From: Cellulophaga algicola DSM 14237
GTDB lineage: Bacteria > Bacteroidota > Bacteroidia > Flavobacteriales > Flavobacteriaceae
NCBI RefSeq assembly: GCF_000186265.1
Contig: NC_014934.1
Span: forward strand, 1,550,001 to 1,614,000
Direction of reading: 5' to 3'
DNA length: 64,000 bases
The notes beneath the pieces were generated by a model. It was given only the letters and a program-made list of their open reading frames with translations. It ran no database searches and had not been told where the DNA came from. Shown here one piece after another: positions 55,695-62,672 of this stretch. The number at the start of each line of letters is the position of its first letter. The stretch's first letter is position 1. The position numbers and the translations under genes are program-made.

Positions 55695-55904
55695 ATAAGT
55701 TTTTTACACATTCATTTTAAATATCCAAGTCTTCGTATAAATTAATTGGTAAAATATTAATAAAAATACAAAACCTAGCTACTTGAATGACTCGGCTACT
55801 ATTAATAATATAATTTTCAAAATAAGGAAACTACTTTTAAGACGTTACTTGCAACGTAAATGAAAACGGATCAATCTCAAAAGTTGTTTGTGAATTTTAA
55901 ATAG

Positions 55905-56168
55905 AATAAGATCTTTGCAGAAAAACAATTGCATTGGAATTGCTCAAGGCGTGTTTCAGAGCTTTACACAGACTTTTACACCACTACGGAGTTTACAGAC
56001 CAGTTTAAACGCTTAGGAGCTGTATTAGAAGAATTTGAAGTAAAAGACCACGGTAAGAGACCTTTTTTAAATATTAAAATGATAAACCTCAATAGACAGA
56101 CATTGCCGCTTTATAGAAGGCTTAATGATAAAAACAAAGCTCTTCAAAATTTAAAGAAGTCTATTTAA
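55905..56168 (+). pseudogene. Remnant of an unidentified gene
   Basis: An open frame of 87 residues follows a TAG at 55902-55904. It has no ATG before residue 58, only a TTG at 55929. The sequence (RVSELYTDFYTTTEFTDQF, then EVKDHGKRPFLNIK) looks like a real protein C-terminus, but I do not know the family. With a missing 5' part and no promoter it is probably a decayed fragment. Its stop overlaps the convergent DUF7689 gene by four bases. Confidence 0.45.
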
Positions 56169-56662
56169 TTCATATTTTTCTTCATAAATTTAACAGGAAT
56201 TCCGTATGCATCAGATTCTATATCATATGGTGTTCCGTGGTGTATCAAAAAAGAAGCCCCTAACTTACTTGACCATATGCCCTTTGCTTCTATAGCAGTT
56301 AATTGTCTTGCCGCATGTGTTGCCCTACCATCTTTCACATAAAATGCAACTTTTTTAAACCCTTCCTCATAATCATAATTTTCACACTCAACATATTTCA
56401 AAAAAGTAAATATTTCTGTCAATGTTTTTATTGAAAACTCATCATCTACTTCAAAAGGCCAGTCGTATTTCACTCCATCCAGTCCATGCGTGGGCCTTTC
56501 CCCTAAAGGTAAACTAGACCACCAACAATCTGTAACATTGGCAGCCCAAGCAATACAGTTATAGTTAGGTGTAATATTACCAATAATTTTAAAAGATTTA
56601 TCATCTAATAATTTTGGGAATACCTTAATAATCTTGTTTCTATTTGAATCTGAGTTAATCAA
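56165..56662 (-). CDS. DUF7689-like protein with papain-like pattern
   Basis: A 165-residue protein with the pattern NYNCIAWAANVTDCWW near 35, YWP-like DWPFEVDDEFSIKTL, and KVAFYVKDGRATHAARQL near 105, then GIWSSKLG. The Cys in NYNCIAWA and the His in THAARQ are spaced like the Cys-His pair of papain-like (NlpC/P60-type) peptidases, so it may be a cysteine hydrolase or transferase. Family assignment (DUF7689) is from memory. It is the third gene of the TIGR04255 module; 19 bases after the HEAT-like gene. Confidence 0.65.
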   Translation of the reverse strand: MINSDSNRNKIIKVFPKLLDDKSFKIIGNITPNYNCIAWAANVTDCWWSSLPLGERPTHGLDGVKYDWPFEVDDEFSIKTLTEIFTFLKYVECENYDYEEGFKKVAFYVKDGRATHAARQLTAIEAKGIWSSKLGASFLIHHGTPYDIESDAYGIPVKFMKKNMN

Positions 56663-56681
56663 TTATATTAACGCTTATTGA

Positions 56682-57119
56682 TTAGACATTTTGAATTCTT
56701 CCCGTTCGAAATGCATTCACCCATTTTTTACAAATCTGCTCAATTGTTTCTCTTCCACCTGAACTCATGGACTTACCTGTAATAATATTCAAAGCCCAAA
56801 CTAACACACTTGGCTCGTATTCAATCTTATCAATAATTAGAGGCACAGCCTTTTTTCCTAAATTAATTATTTTTTTAAAATTATCTTCTTGAATGATGTT
56901 TGAAATTGAGGATTCAAAAGCAGTATTTTGTTCCCATAATTCAACCAAAGATTTAAACTTATCGTTTAAATAAATATTTTCATACAAATCTTTTTCAAAT
57001 ACAATGGAACGATCATCAATTGTAGGAATATTATTTTCACTACCTTCAATAGAAATCATTTCAGTTTTAACGCTCTCAACGTGAGTATTTGATGGTGGTA
57101 AATCAATTATAAATGGCAT
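56682..57119 (-). CDS. Conserved hypothetical (helical repeat-like) protein of the TIGR04255 module
   Basis: A 145-residue protein. After about 50 divergent residues it has the conserved core FKSLVELWEQNTAFESSISN and KKIINLGKKAVPLII, then VWALNIITGKS and a C-terminal EQICKKWVNA. These motifs recur in small helical-repeat proteins that I recall next to TIGR04255 and DUF7689 genes; function unknown. It lies two bases after the TIGR04255 gene and 19 before the DUF7689 gene. Confidence 0.65.
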   Translation of the reverse strand: MPFIIDLPPSNTHVESVKTEMISIEGSENNIPTIDDRSIVFEKDLYENIYLNDKFKSLVELWEQNTAFESSISNIIQEDNFKKIINLGKKAVPLIIDKIEYEPSVLVWALNIITGKSMSSGGRETIEQICKKWVNAFRTGRIQNV

Positions 57120-57121
57120 AT

Positions 57122-57865
57122 TTAGCTTATTAGTTTTTTGGTCTCATCAGTGATTCCATCATTAAATAATTTATTCTTTTTATCTCTTATTTTCTCAAAC
57201 AAAGCTAAAAGTAAATCATTTTTATTTTCTATCCTTACATCACTCAATACATCAATATCGAAAATATATGGGACATATTCATCTAAAGGAGCATCTAATA
57301 AATGGCTAATGTTAAATCTAAATTTATTTTCTTTATCAAAGGAAGAAAATTTCAATTGAAAATTAGCAATAGAAAAAGTATTGTTATCATCCTTTATATA
57401 AGTAGTAAAATACTTATCAATACGTTTCAAATCAAGTGGCAAATTAATTCTATTCACATACCTCAAAGAAACTCCGCTTAGCTCTTTAATGTTGAAAGAA
57501 TTATTAAATAAGTGCCAAAATTGAAATGCTTTATCTCTAAAATTATCCCACCCCGTATATTTCTCATGCGACTGAAATGTAAATTTAGTATCTGTAATAG
57601 TAAAAAATTCTTGTCTATTTTTAGACATAACTTGCACCCCATCAACTTGTTGATCTTCAATAGAAACGCTCGTTTTACTATTTTTATCATTATTAACGAC
57701 AATATTATGAACAAACCTTTGATTAACAACCGGAAATGTTGTCTCAACCTTTTTAGCCATTTTTTTTATAACATCGACATCAAAACCATCAATTTTATCA
57801 TATCTAAATTGAATCATTGATAAAATAATCGGTGAGTTTTCATAATAATCCTCTTTAACTTCCAT
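57122..57865 (-). CDS. TIGR04255 family protein
   Basis: A 247-residue cytoplasmic protein whose features fit TIGR04255: N-terminal SPIILSMIQFRYDK, the middle KFTFQSHEKYTGWDNFRDKA and the SGVSLRYVNRINLPLD segment near 130. The family is of unknown function and often lies in small accessory operons. It is first in its three-gene operon and is divergent from the MerR-like regulator; a palindrome lies between them. A -7 box at 57892-57899 precedes it. Confidence 0.8.
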   Translation of the reverse strand: MEVKEDYYENSPIILSMIQFRYDKIDGFDVDVIKKMAKKVETTFPVVNQRFVHNIVVNNDKNSKTSVSIEDQQVDGVQVMSKNRQEFFTITDTKFTFQSHEKYTGWDNFRDKAFQFWHLFNNSFNIKELSGVSLRYVNRINLPLDLKRIDKYFTTYIKDDNNTFSIANFQLKFSSFDKENKFRFNISHLLDAPLDEYVPYIFDIDVLSDVRIENKNDLLLALFEKIRDKKNKLFNDGITDETKKLIS

Positions 57866-57891
57866 GTTTGTAAGTCATTTTTGATTTTAAA

Positions 57892-57935
57892 CAAATTTAT
57901 TAGTATTTTTATTATTTATTATACGTTTACGTATA
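57892..57935. promoter_or_regulatory. Divergent promoter region with MerR-type palindrome
   Basis: TATACGT-TT-ACGTATA at 57920-57935 is a perfect 7-2-7 inverted repeat. On the minus strand it lies 20 bases before the -7 box TAAATTTG (57892-57899) of the TIGR04255 operon, at the -33 position. On the plus strand it lies 14 bases before the regulator's ATG. It is the likely operator of the adjacent MerR-like protein, controlling both genes. Confidence 0.6.
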
Positions 57936-57949
57936 GTTTTAACAATTTT

Positions 57950-58465
57950 ATGGATAAAAAATTAGTAGCGTTGAGCAAAAAATTATTAAACGCACAGTTA
58001 AAAAAAAATGATTTGTCAGTGTCTTATAGAACTTTGAATCATTATGACAGCATGAATATTCTAATAAGTAATCGAGAAGATTCTAAAAAATGGAGAAGAT
58101 TTAATGCTATAGAATTCGTATGGATTGAATTAGTAATGATATTAAGAGAAATTGGAATGCCAATTTCAAAAATACTTCATCTTAAAAATAGACTTTTCGA
58201 TGAAGGAAAAGAAGGGAGTATAGATAAAGCCAATTTCATAAATAAATCTTTTGAGGAAGAAATATTTTTATCAATAATTAATAAATACGAATTATATATA
58301 CTAGTTTTTAATGATAGTAGCTATACATTTCATGATAGTGATTCCTTACAGCAATGGCATAATGGTATTTATAAAAATGAACCTCACATAAATATCCCTT
58401 TAACAAATATTATTAATGAAGCTATAAGCAAGATAGATAATTTATCACCTATTATCCCAAGCTAA
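57950..58465 (+). CDS. MerR-like DNA-binding regulator
   Basis: A 171-residue protein beginning at ATG 57950; the frame extends upstream only via a TTG over the palindrome. The N-terminal half has the MerR-type winged helix pattern: LSVSYRTLNHYDSMNILISN, then WRRFNAIEFVWIELVMILRE and MPISKILHLKNRLF. The C-terminal half (about 90-171) is a probable effector domain of unknown type (YELYILVFNDSSYTFHDSD). It is divergent from the TIGR04255 operon and probably binds the palindrome at 57920-57935. Confidence 0.7.
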   Translation: MDKKLVALSKKLLNAQLKKNDLSVSYRTLNHYDSMNILISNREDSKKWRRFNAIEFVWIELVMILREIGMPISKILHLKNRLFDEGKEGSIDKANFINKSFEEEIFLSIINKYELYILVFNDSSYTFHDSDSLQQWHNGIYKNEPHINIPLTNIINEAISKIDNLSPIIPS

Positions 58466-58494
58466 TCATTCGCCTCCCAGATTCGACCCCTTAA

Positions 58495-58532
58495 ATAAAA
58501 AAAGCCTTGCAAATCATTGATTTACAAGGCTT
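58495..58532 (-). terminator. Terminator after tRNA-Met
   Basis: On the minus strand AAGCCTTGTAAATCA pairs with AAGCCTTGCAAATCA's complement over 14 of 15 bases, then a run of seven T. It ends the tRNA transcript. Confidence 0.85.
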
Positions 58533-58547
58533 AACAAACTGTAAAAG

Positions 58548-58621
58548 TGGTCCCACCTGGGCTCGAACCAGGGACCACCTGATTATGAGTCAGGTGCTCT
58601 AACCAACTGAGCTATAGGACC
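58548..58621 (-). tRNA. tRNA-Met (anticodon CAT)
   Basis: 74 bases folding into a complete cloverleaf: acceptor GGTCCTA / TGGGACC (one G-U), D stem GCTC/GAGC, anticodon stem CCTGA/TCAGG with loop CTCATAA, T arm CCTGG-TTCGAGC-CCAGG, discriminator A. CCA is not encoded. The CAT anticodon could also be tRNA-Ile2 (with lysidine); the GTTGGTTAGAGCAC D-arm is more like elongator tRNA-Met. Confidence 0.95.
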
Positions 58622-58733
58622 GGCAATTTGCGGATGCAATATTACCATTTATTTTTAAACGTTGCAAGCATTCTCTTTTACAAAAATGAAAGAAACCGCT
58701 ATTTTATTTCCAATAGTACTGATAAACAAAAAA

Positions 58734-59144
58734 TTAGGTCTCTTCTGGAGCCTCTTGACAAAGCTCTATTAATACCCCATTTGTAGTTTTTGGATGAACA
58801 AATGCCACTAATTTATTGTCTGCTCCTCTTTTTGGCACTTCATTTATGATTGTAAAGCCTTCTTCTTTTAAACGTGCTAATTCTGCTACTATATCATCAA
58901 CCGCAAAAGCAATATGATGTACCCCTTCTCCTTTTTTTGCTAAAAATTTAGCGATAGGTCCGTCTATATGAGTAGCTTCTAAGAGCTCTATTTTATTAGG
59001 GCCTGTCATAAAAAATGATGTTTTCACCCCTTCAGATAGCACTTCTTCTTCCTTATAGGGCGCCACACCTAAAAGCTTCTCAAACAAGTTATTAGAAGCT
59101 TTTAAATCATTAACAGCAATACCAATATGCTCAATTTTCTTCAT
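58734..59144 (-). CDS. mce: Methylmalonyl-CoA epimerase
   Basis: A 136-residue glyoxalase-fold protein: metal His near the start (IEHIGIAVNDLKASN), GVHHIAFAVDDI near 75-86, and GVLIELCQE at the C-terminus with a metal Glu. It interconverts (R)- and (S)-methylmalonyl-CoA in propionate metabolism. Length is standard. It is divergent from rbfA with a strong inverted repeat between them. Confidence 0.94.
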   Translation of the reverse strand: MKKIEHIGIAVNDLKASNNLFEKLLGVAPYKEEEVLSEGVKTSFFMTGPNKIELLEATHIDGPIAKFLAKKGEGVHHIAFAVDDIVAELARLKEEGFTIINEVPKRGADNKLVAFVHPKTTNGVLIELCQEAPEET

Positions 59145-59172
59145 TTTTTCTACTATATAGTACTAATGCACT

Positions 59173-59200
59173 AAAATACGCAATAATCTGCGTATTTTTG
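59173..59200 (+). promoter_or_regulatory. Inverted repeat and -7 box between mce and rbfA
   Basis: AAAATACGCA (59173-59182) and TGCGTATTTT (59189-59198) are perfect 10-base arms, separated by 6 bases. The right arm overlaps the -7 box TATTTTTG (59193-59200) of rbfA, whose ATG follows after only 4 bases, so the mRNA may have almost no leader. Confidence 0.55.
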
Positions 59201-59204
59201 TCCC

Positions 59205-59597
59205 ATGGAAACACAGAGACAAAAAAAAATAGGTGGCGTCATACAGAAAGATATCGCTGATGTCTTACAAAGAGCCGCAACGGATGGTGGACTTAGAGGG
59301 ACTTTAATTTCCGTTTCAAAAGTGATTGTTACTACTGATTTATCTATTGCAAAAGTATACGTAAGTATATTTCCAACAAAAGATGCTCAGGAGTTATTAA
59401 AGGGCATGAAGTCTAATCAGCCATTAATTAAACATGAATTAGCGCAGCGTACAAAAAATCAATTACGTCGTATGCCGGAACTTATGTTCTTTTTAGATGA
59501 TTCGTTAGAATATATAGACGGGATAGAAAAATCTTTAAAAGGAAAAGATAACCCTATTGACAATCCTGATTTATTAGAAAAAAGAAAAAAAGCATAG
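59205..59597 (+). CDS. rbfA: Ribosome-binding factor A
   Basis: A 130-residue RbfA of normal size; it binds the 30S subunit and helps 16S rRNA maturation, important in cold. It has KDIADVLQRAATDGGLR near 15, VTTDLSIAKVYVS near 45, and FFLDDSLEYIDGIEK at the end. It lies 3 bases before the FtsX-like permease gene, which starts with TTG. The start ATG is very close to the promoter. Confidence 0.96.
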   Translation: METQRQKKIGGVIQKDIADVLQRAATDGGLRGTLISVSKVIVTTDLSIAKVYVSIFPTKDAQELLKGMKSNQPLIKHELAQRTKNQLRRMPELMFFLDDSLEYIDGIEKSLKGKDNPIDNPDLLEKRKKA

Positions 59598-59600
59598 TCA

Positions 59601-60803
59601 TTGAATTTTCCGCTGTACATCGCCAAGCGTTACGTAAGGTCAAAAAGTAAGCAAAGTGCCGTTAATATCATCAACTTGGTTACTTTTTGCGTTATTGTAA
59701 TTGGCTCTGCAGCATTATTTATTGTCCTTTCTGGATTTTCTGGATTAAAAACATTTAGCCTTTCCTACACCAATTCATTTGATCCTGATTTAAAAGCTTC
59801 ACCTGCCACAGGTAAATTTTTTAAAATTACAGATCGCCAAGAAGATCAATTGGCTGCTCTTGAAGGAATAACAGCATATGCTAAAGAGCTAGAAGATAGA
59901 GTCTATCTTTCCCATAAACAAAAAGATCATATTGCATACATTAAAGGGGTTGATGCTAATTACACTCAAGTTACAGGCATAGACAGCACCTTATATATTG
60001 GTACTTGGTTTAATGAACAACAAGTAGTAACCGGCATTGGTATTGCTAATCTATTAAGTTTATCTATTAACAGCTACCGGAGTCCATTAGAGATTTTGGT
60101 ACCTAAAGCGGGAACACAATCCTTAACACAACAAGGTCCAAATGCCAAATTTTTCAACACAATACCTGTAGTTGTTAGTGGTGTTTATGCCGTTGAGGCA
60201 GATTTAGATACTAAATATGTTTTTGCAGATTTACCGCTAGTGCAAGCTTTGCTAGAAAAAGATAGTACTCAAATATCAGGCATAAATTTTAAATATGCGA
60301 ATACTGATAATGCGCAATCTACAAGAAAAGAGATACAAGCTATTTTAGGAAAAGATATCATTCTAAAAAATAGAAAAGAACTCAACAGTACACTATATCG
60401 CATGTTGAATACCGAAAATGTAGCGACTTATTTAATCTTTACCCTCGTACTAATTATTGCTTTATTTAATGTGGTTGGGGCTTTTATAATGATGATTTTA
60501 GACCAACAAGGCAACTCTAAAACACTCTATAGTTTAGGAACAAGTATTCGTGAATTAAGAAGAATTTACTTTATTCAAGGGGTTATTGTCACCTTTTTAG
60601 GCGGACTTATAGGCGTTCTCTTAGGTTCTATCTTAATTTGGTCACAATTACTGTTTGAATGGCTAAAAATTAGTGCAGATTTAGCCTATCCTGTAGAATA
60701 CCAATGGACCAATGTATTTGTAGTACTAGCAACTATTACAGTTTTGGGGATTATTGCTTCAAAAATTGCGAGTAGTAGAATTAATAAATCGCTATTAACT
60801 TAA
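59601..60803 (+). CDS. FtsX/LolC-like ABC transporter permease
   Basis: A 400-residue membrane permease with TTG start. One N-terminal helix (ITFCVIVIGSAALFIVLSGF-like, about 25-50) precedes a large periplasmic MacB-PCD-like domain, then three helices (about 275-300, 325-350, 370-390) in the FtsX domain. LolC/E-type proteins release lipoproteins from the inner membrane; the ATPase must be coded elsewhere. It follows rbfA by three bases, an arrangement I know from flavobacterial genomes. Start codon TTG chosen since no ATG occurs before the first helix. Confidence 0.9.
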   Translation: MNFPLYIAKRYVRSKSKQSAVNIINLVTFCVIVIGSAALFIVLSGFSGLKTFSLSYTNSFDPDLKASPATGKFFKITDRQEDQLAALEGITAYAKELEDRVYLSHKQKDHIAYIKGVDANYTQVTGIDSTLYIGTWFNEQQVVTGIGIANLLSLSINSYRSPLEILVPKAGTQSLTQQGPNAKFFNTIPVVVSGVYAVEADLDTKYVFADLPLVQALLEKDSTQISGINFKYANTDNAQSTRKEIQAILGKDIILKNRKELNSTLYRMLNTENVATYLIFTLVLIIALFNVVGAFIMMILDQQGNSKTLYSLGTSIRELRRIYFIQGVIVTFLGGLIGVLLGSILIWSQLLFEWLKISADLAYPVEYQWTNVFVVLATITVLGIIASKIASSRINKSLLT

Positions 60804-60810
60804 AGATACT

Positions 60811-61485
60811 TTAATTGATCTCCATGGAAGGTGGTGGAATGTTTATAATTGGAGCATATTCTACGATTAAAATAATAGCGTAAAACTTAGCATTCAAACT
60901 TTCTAATTCTTTTTTACTAAGAGACCTTAATGGCTTCCCTAATAGTTCCATGGATTTGTATTCTAACACTAAATCGATTCCTTTTAAAACCTCAACTAAA
61001 TTTTTTTTATTTGCTACTTCACCCAAGCCTACACCCCAGTTGAAGTTATAAAAAAGTCCATTATAATTCTTTGAATCGAGCCTTTCTTTAGTGTGTCTGA
61101 AAATTTCATTCTTGAGATTTTCATTTGAATTGACTAATTCGCTATCTACAAGTGTTTGATTGCTCTCATTACTTATAATATCAATGATATTATGAATTAG
61201 CACCCCGTCATTACAGTCTTTATTAATAATTAGAGGAAATACATATATGGAATTCTCTAACTCAAATTTTCCCAGTTTATAGGTGTCCTCGCAAAGATTT
61301 ATTCGATATTTATTTTCAAGGGAATGAATAAAATCAATGTTATTCAATGAAAAATCTACATTAATAGTATCTGCTTTTCTATCAAAATGATGAAAGCTCA
61401 AGATTTCCATATCTTGTTTACAGTTAGTAGTAATACAGGTAATGATGAGTAGTAGTAAAAAGTTAGTTTTCTTAACTTTAACCAT
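60811..61485 (-). CDS. Hypothetical lipoprotein
   Basis: A 224-residue protein with an N-terminal hydrophobic segment (FLLLLIITCITTNC), the Cys22 being a likely lipid attachment site in the relaxed Bacteroidota lipobox. The rest is hydrophilic, with EDTYKLGKFELENSIYVF near 65. Not recognised. It is convergent with the FtsX-like gene (7 bases between stops) and 10 bases downstream of dusB. Confidence 0.6.
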   Translation of the reverse strand: MVKVKKTNFLLLLIITCITTNCKQDMEILSFHHFDRKADTINVDFSLNNIDFIHSLENKYRINLCEDTYKLGKFELENSIYVFPLIINKDCNDGVLIHNIIDIISNESNQTLVDSELVNSNENLKNEIFRHTKERLDSKNYNGLFYNFNWGVGLGEVANKKNLVEVLKGIDLVLEYKSMELLGKPLRSLSKKELESLNAKFYAIILIVEYAPIINIPPPSMEIN

Positions 61486-61495
61486 AATATACTAA

Positions 61496-62494
61496 TTAGA
61501 TGGAGCCAAACTCATAATCTCCAAAAATCTTTAGCACCTCTTCAAAAGCTTTAAAAACATCCTCGGAATGGTCACTAGTAACCATTTTCATTCTATGTTC
61601 TTTAAAATTCGGGATTCCTTTAAAATAATTGGTATAATGTCTTCTTGTTTCAAAAACACCTAATTGTTCTCCTTTCCAATCGATCGCCATTTGTAAGTGA
61701 CGCTGCGCGGCTTCTACACGCTCTTGAATGGTAGGCGGTGCTAAATGTTCTCCTGTTTTAAAAAAGTGTTTTACTTCATTAAAAAACCAAGGATATCCAA
61801 TACTAGCTCTACCAATCATAGCGCCATCTAATCCGTATTCATCACGCATTTTCATTGCTGCTTCCGGTGTATTGACATCGCCATTGCCAAAAACAGGAAT
61901 ATGCATTCTTTGGTTATTCTTTACGTCTGCTATCGGTGCCCAATTGGCATCGCCTTTATACATTTGTGCTCGGGTTCTGCCGTGAATAGCAATAGCCTTG
62001 CAGCCAACATCTTGCAAACGTTCTGCAACCTCAACAATTCTAATAGAATCATCATCCCAACCTAAACGAGTTTTTACCGTAATAGGCAAATTAGTATGCT
62101 TAACCATAGCTTCTGTTAGGGAAACCATAAGATCTATATCTTTTAAGATACCTGCTCCAGCACCTTTACTTACCACCTTTTTAACAGGACAACCAAAATT
62201 AATATCTATAATATCTGGATTAGACTTCTCTACAATCGCTACGGATTGTAACATCGATTCTAGATTGGCTCCAAAAATTTGAATCCCCACTGGCCTTTCT
62301 TTCTCATAGATATCTAATTTCATAACACTTTTAGCAGCATCACGAATCAAACCTTCAGATGAAATAAACTCCGTGTAGACCACATCTGCGCCTTGCTCTT
62401 TACATAGCGCACGAAAAGGTGGATCGCTCACGTCTTCCATTGGCGCAAGTAATAATGGGAATTCTGGCAGTTGTATGTCTCCTATTTTTGGCAA
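61496..62494 (-). CDS. dusB: tRNA-dihydrouridine synthase
   Basis: A 332-residue DusB-type flavoenzyme that reduces uridine in tRNA. The TIM-barrel motifs are clear: LAPMEDVSDPPFRALCKEQG near 17, DINFGCPVKKVVSKGAGAG near 97, AIHGRTRAQMYKGDANWAPI near 170 and GNGDVNTPEA near 200, with catalytic Cys in FGCP. Length is standard. It precedes the lipoprotein gene by 10 bases. Confidence 0.96.
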   Translation of the reverse strand: MPKIGDIQLPEFPLLLAPMEDVSDPPFRALCKEQGADVVYTEFISSEGLIRDAAKSVMKLDIYEKERPVGIQIFGANLESMLQSVAIVEKSNPDIIDINFGCPVKKVVSKGAGAGILKDIDLMVSLTEAMVKHTNLPITVKTRLGWDDDSIRIVEVAERLQDVGCKAIAIHGRTRAQMYKGDANWAPIADVKNNQRMHIPVFGNGDVNTPEAAMKMRDEYGLDGAMIGRASIGYPWFFNEVKHFFKTGEHLAPPTIQERVEAAQRHLQMAIDWKGEQLGVFETRRHYTNYFKGIPNFKEHRMKMVTSDHSEDVFKAFEEVLKIFGDYEFGSI

Positions 62495-62672
62495 AACTTT
62501 CTAATTTAATATAGCGCAAAATTACGTATTTTTTAGGAAGTTATTCTTAGATCCTTGCACAAGGTTTAAAGCCAATCACTTTCTATTTTTATATACAGCG
62601 CATTAAGCATTTACAGAAGTATAATAAGTGCGGTATACTCTAGTTTGCTATAGTTTAGAGCTAAAGGAATAC

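Noticed and set aside
57881-57949. TTG start for the MerR-like gene at 57881
   Set aside because: The extension runs across the palindrome and would give a hydrophobic leader that is unlike a DNA-binding protein.
58548-58621. tRNA-Ile2 (lysidine) instead of tRNA-Met
   Set aside because: The CAT anticodon allows both; the D-arm sequence looks more like elongator Met. Not fully excluded.
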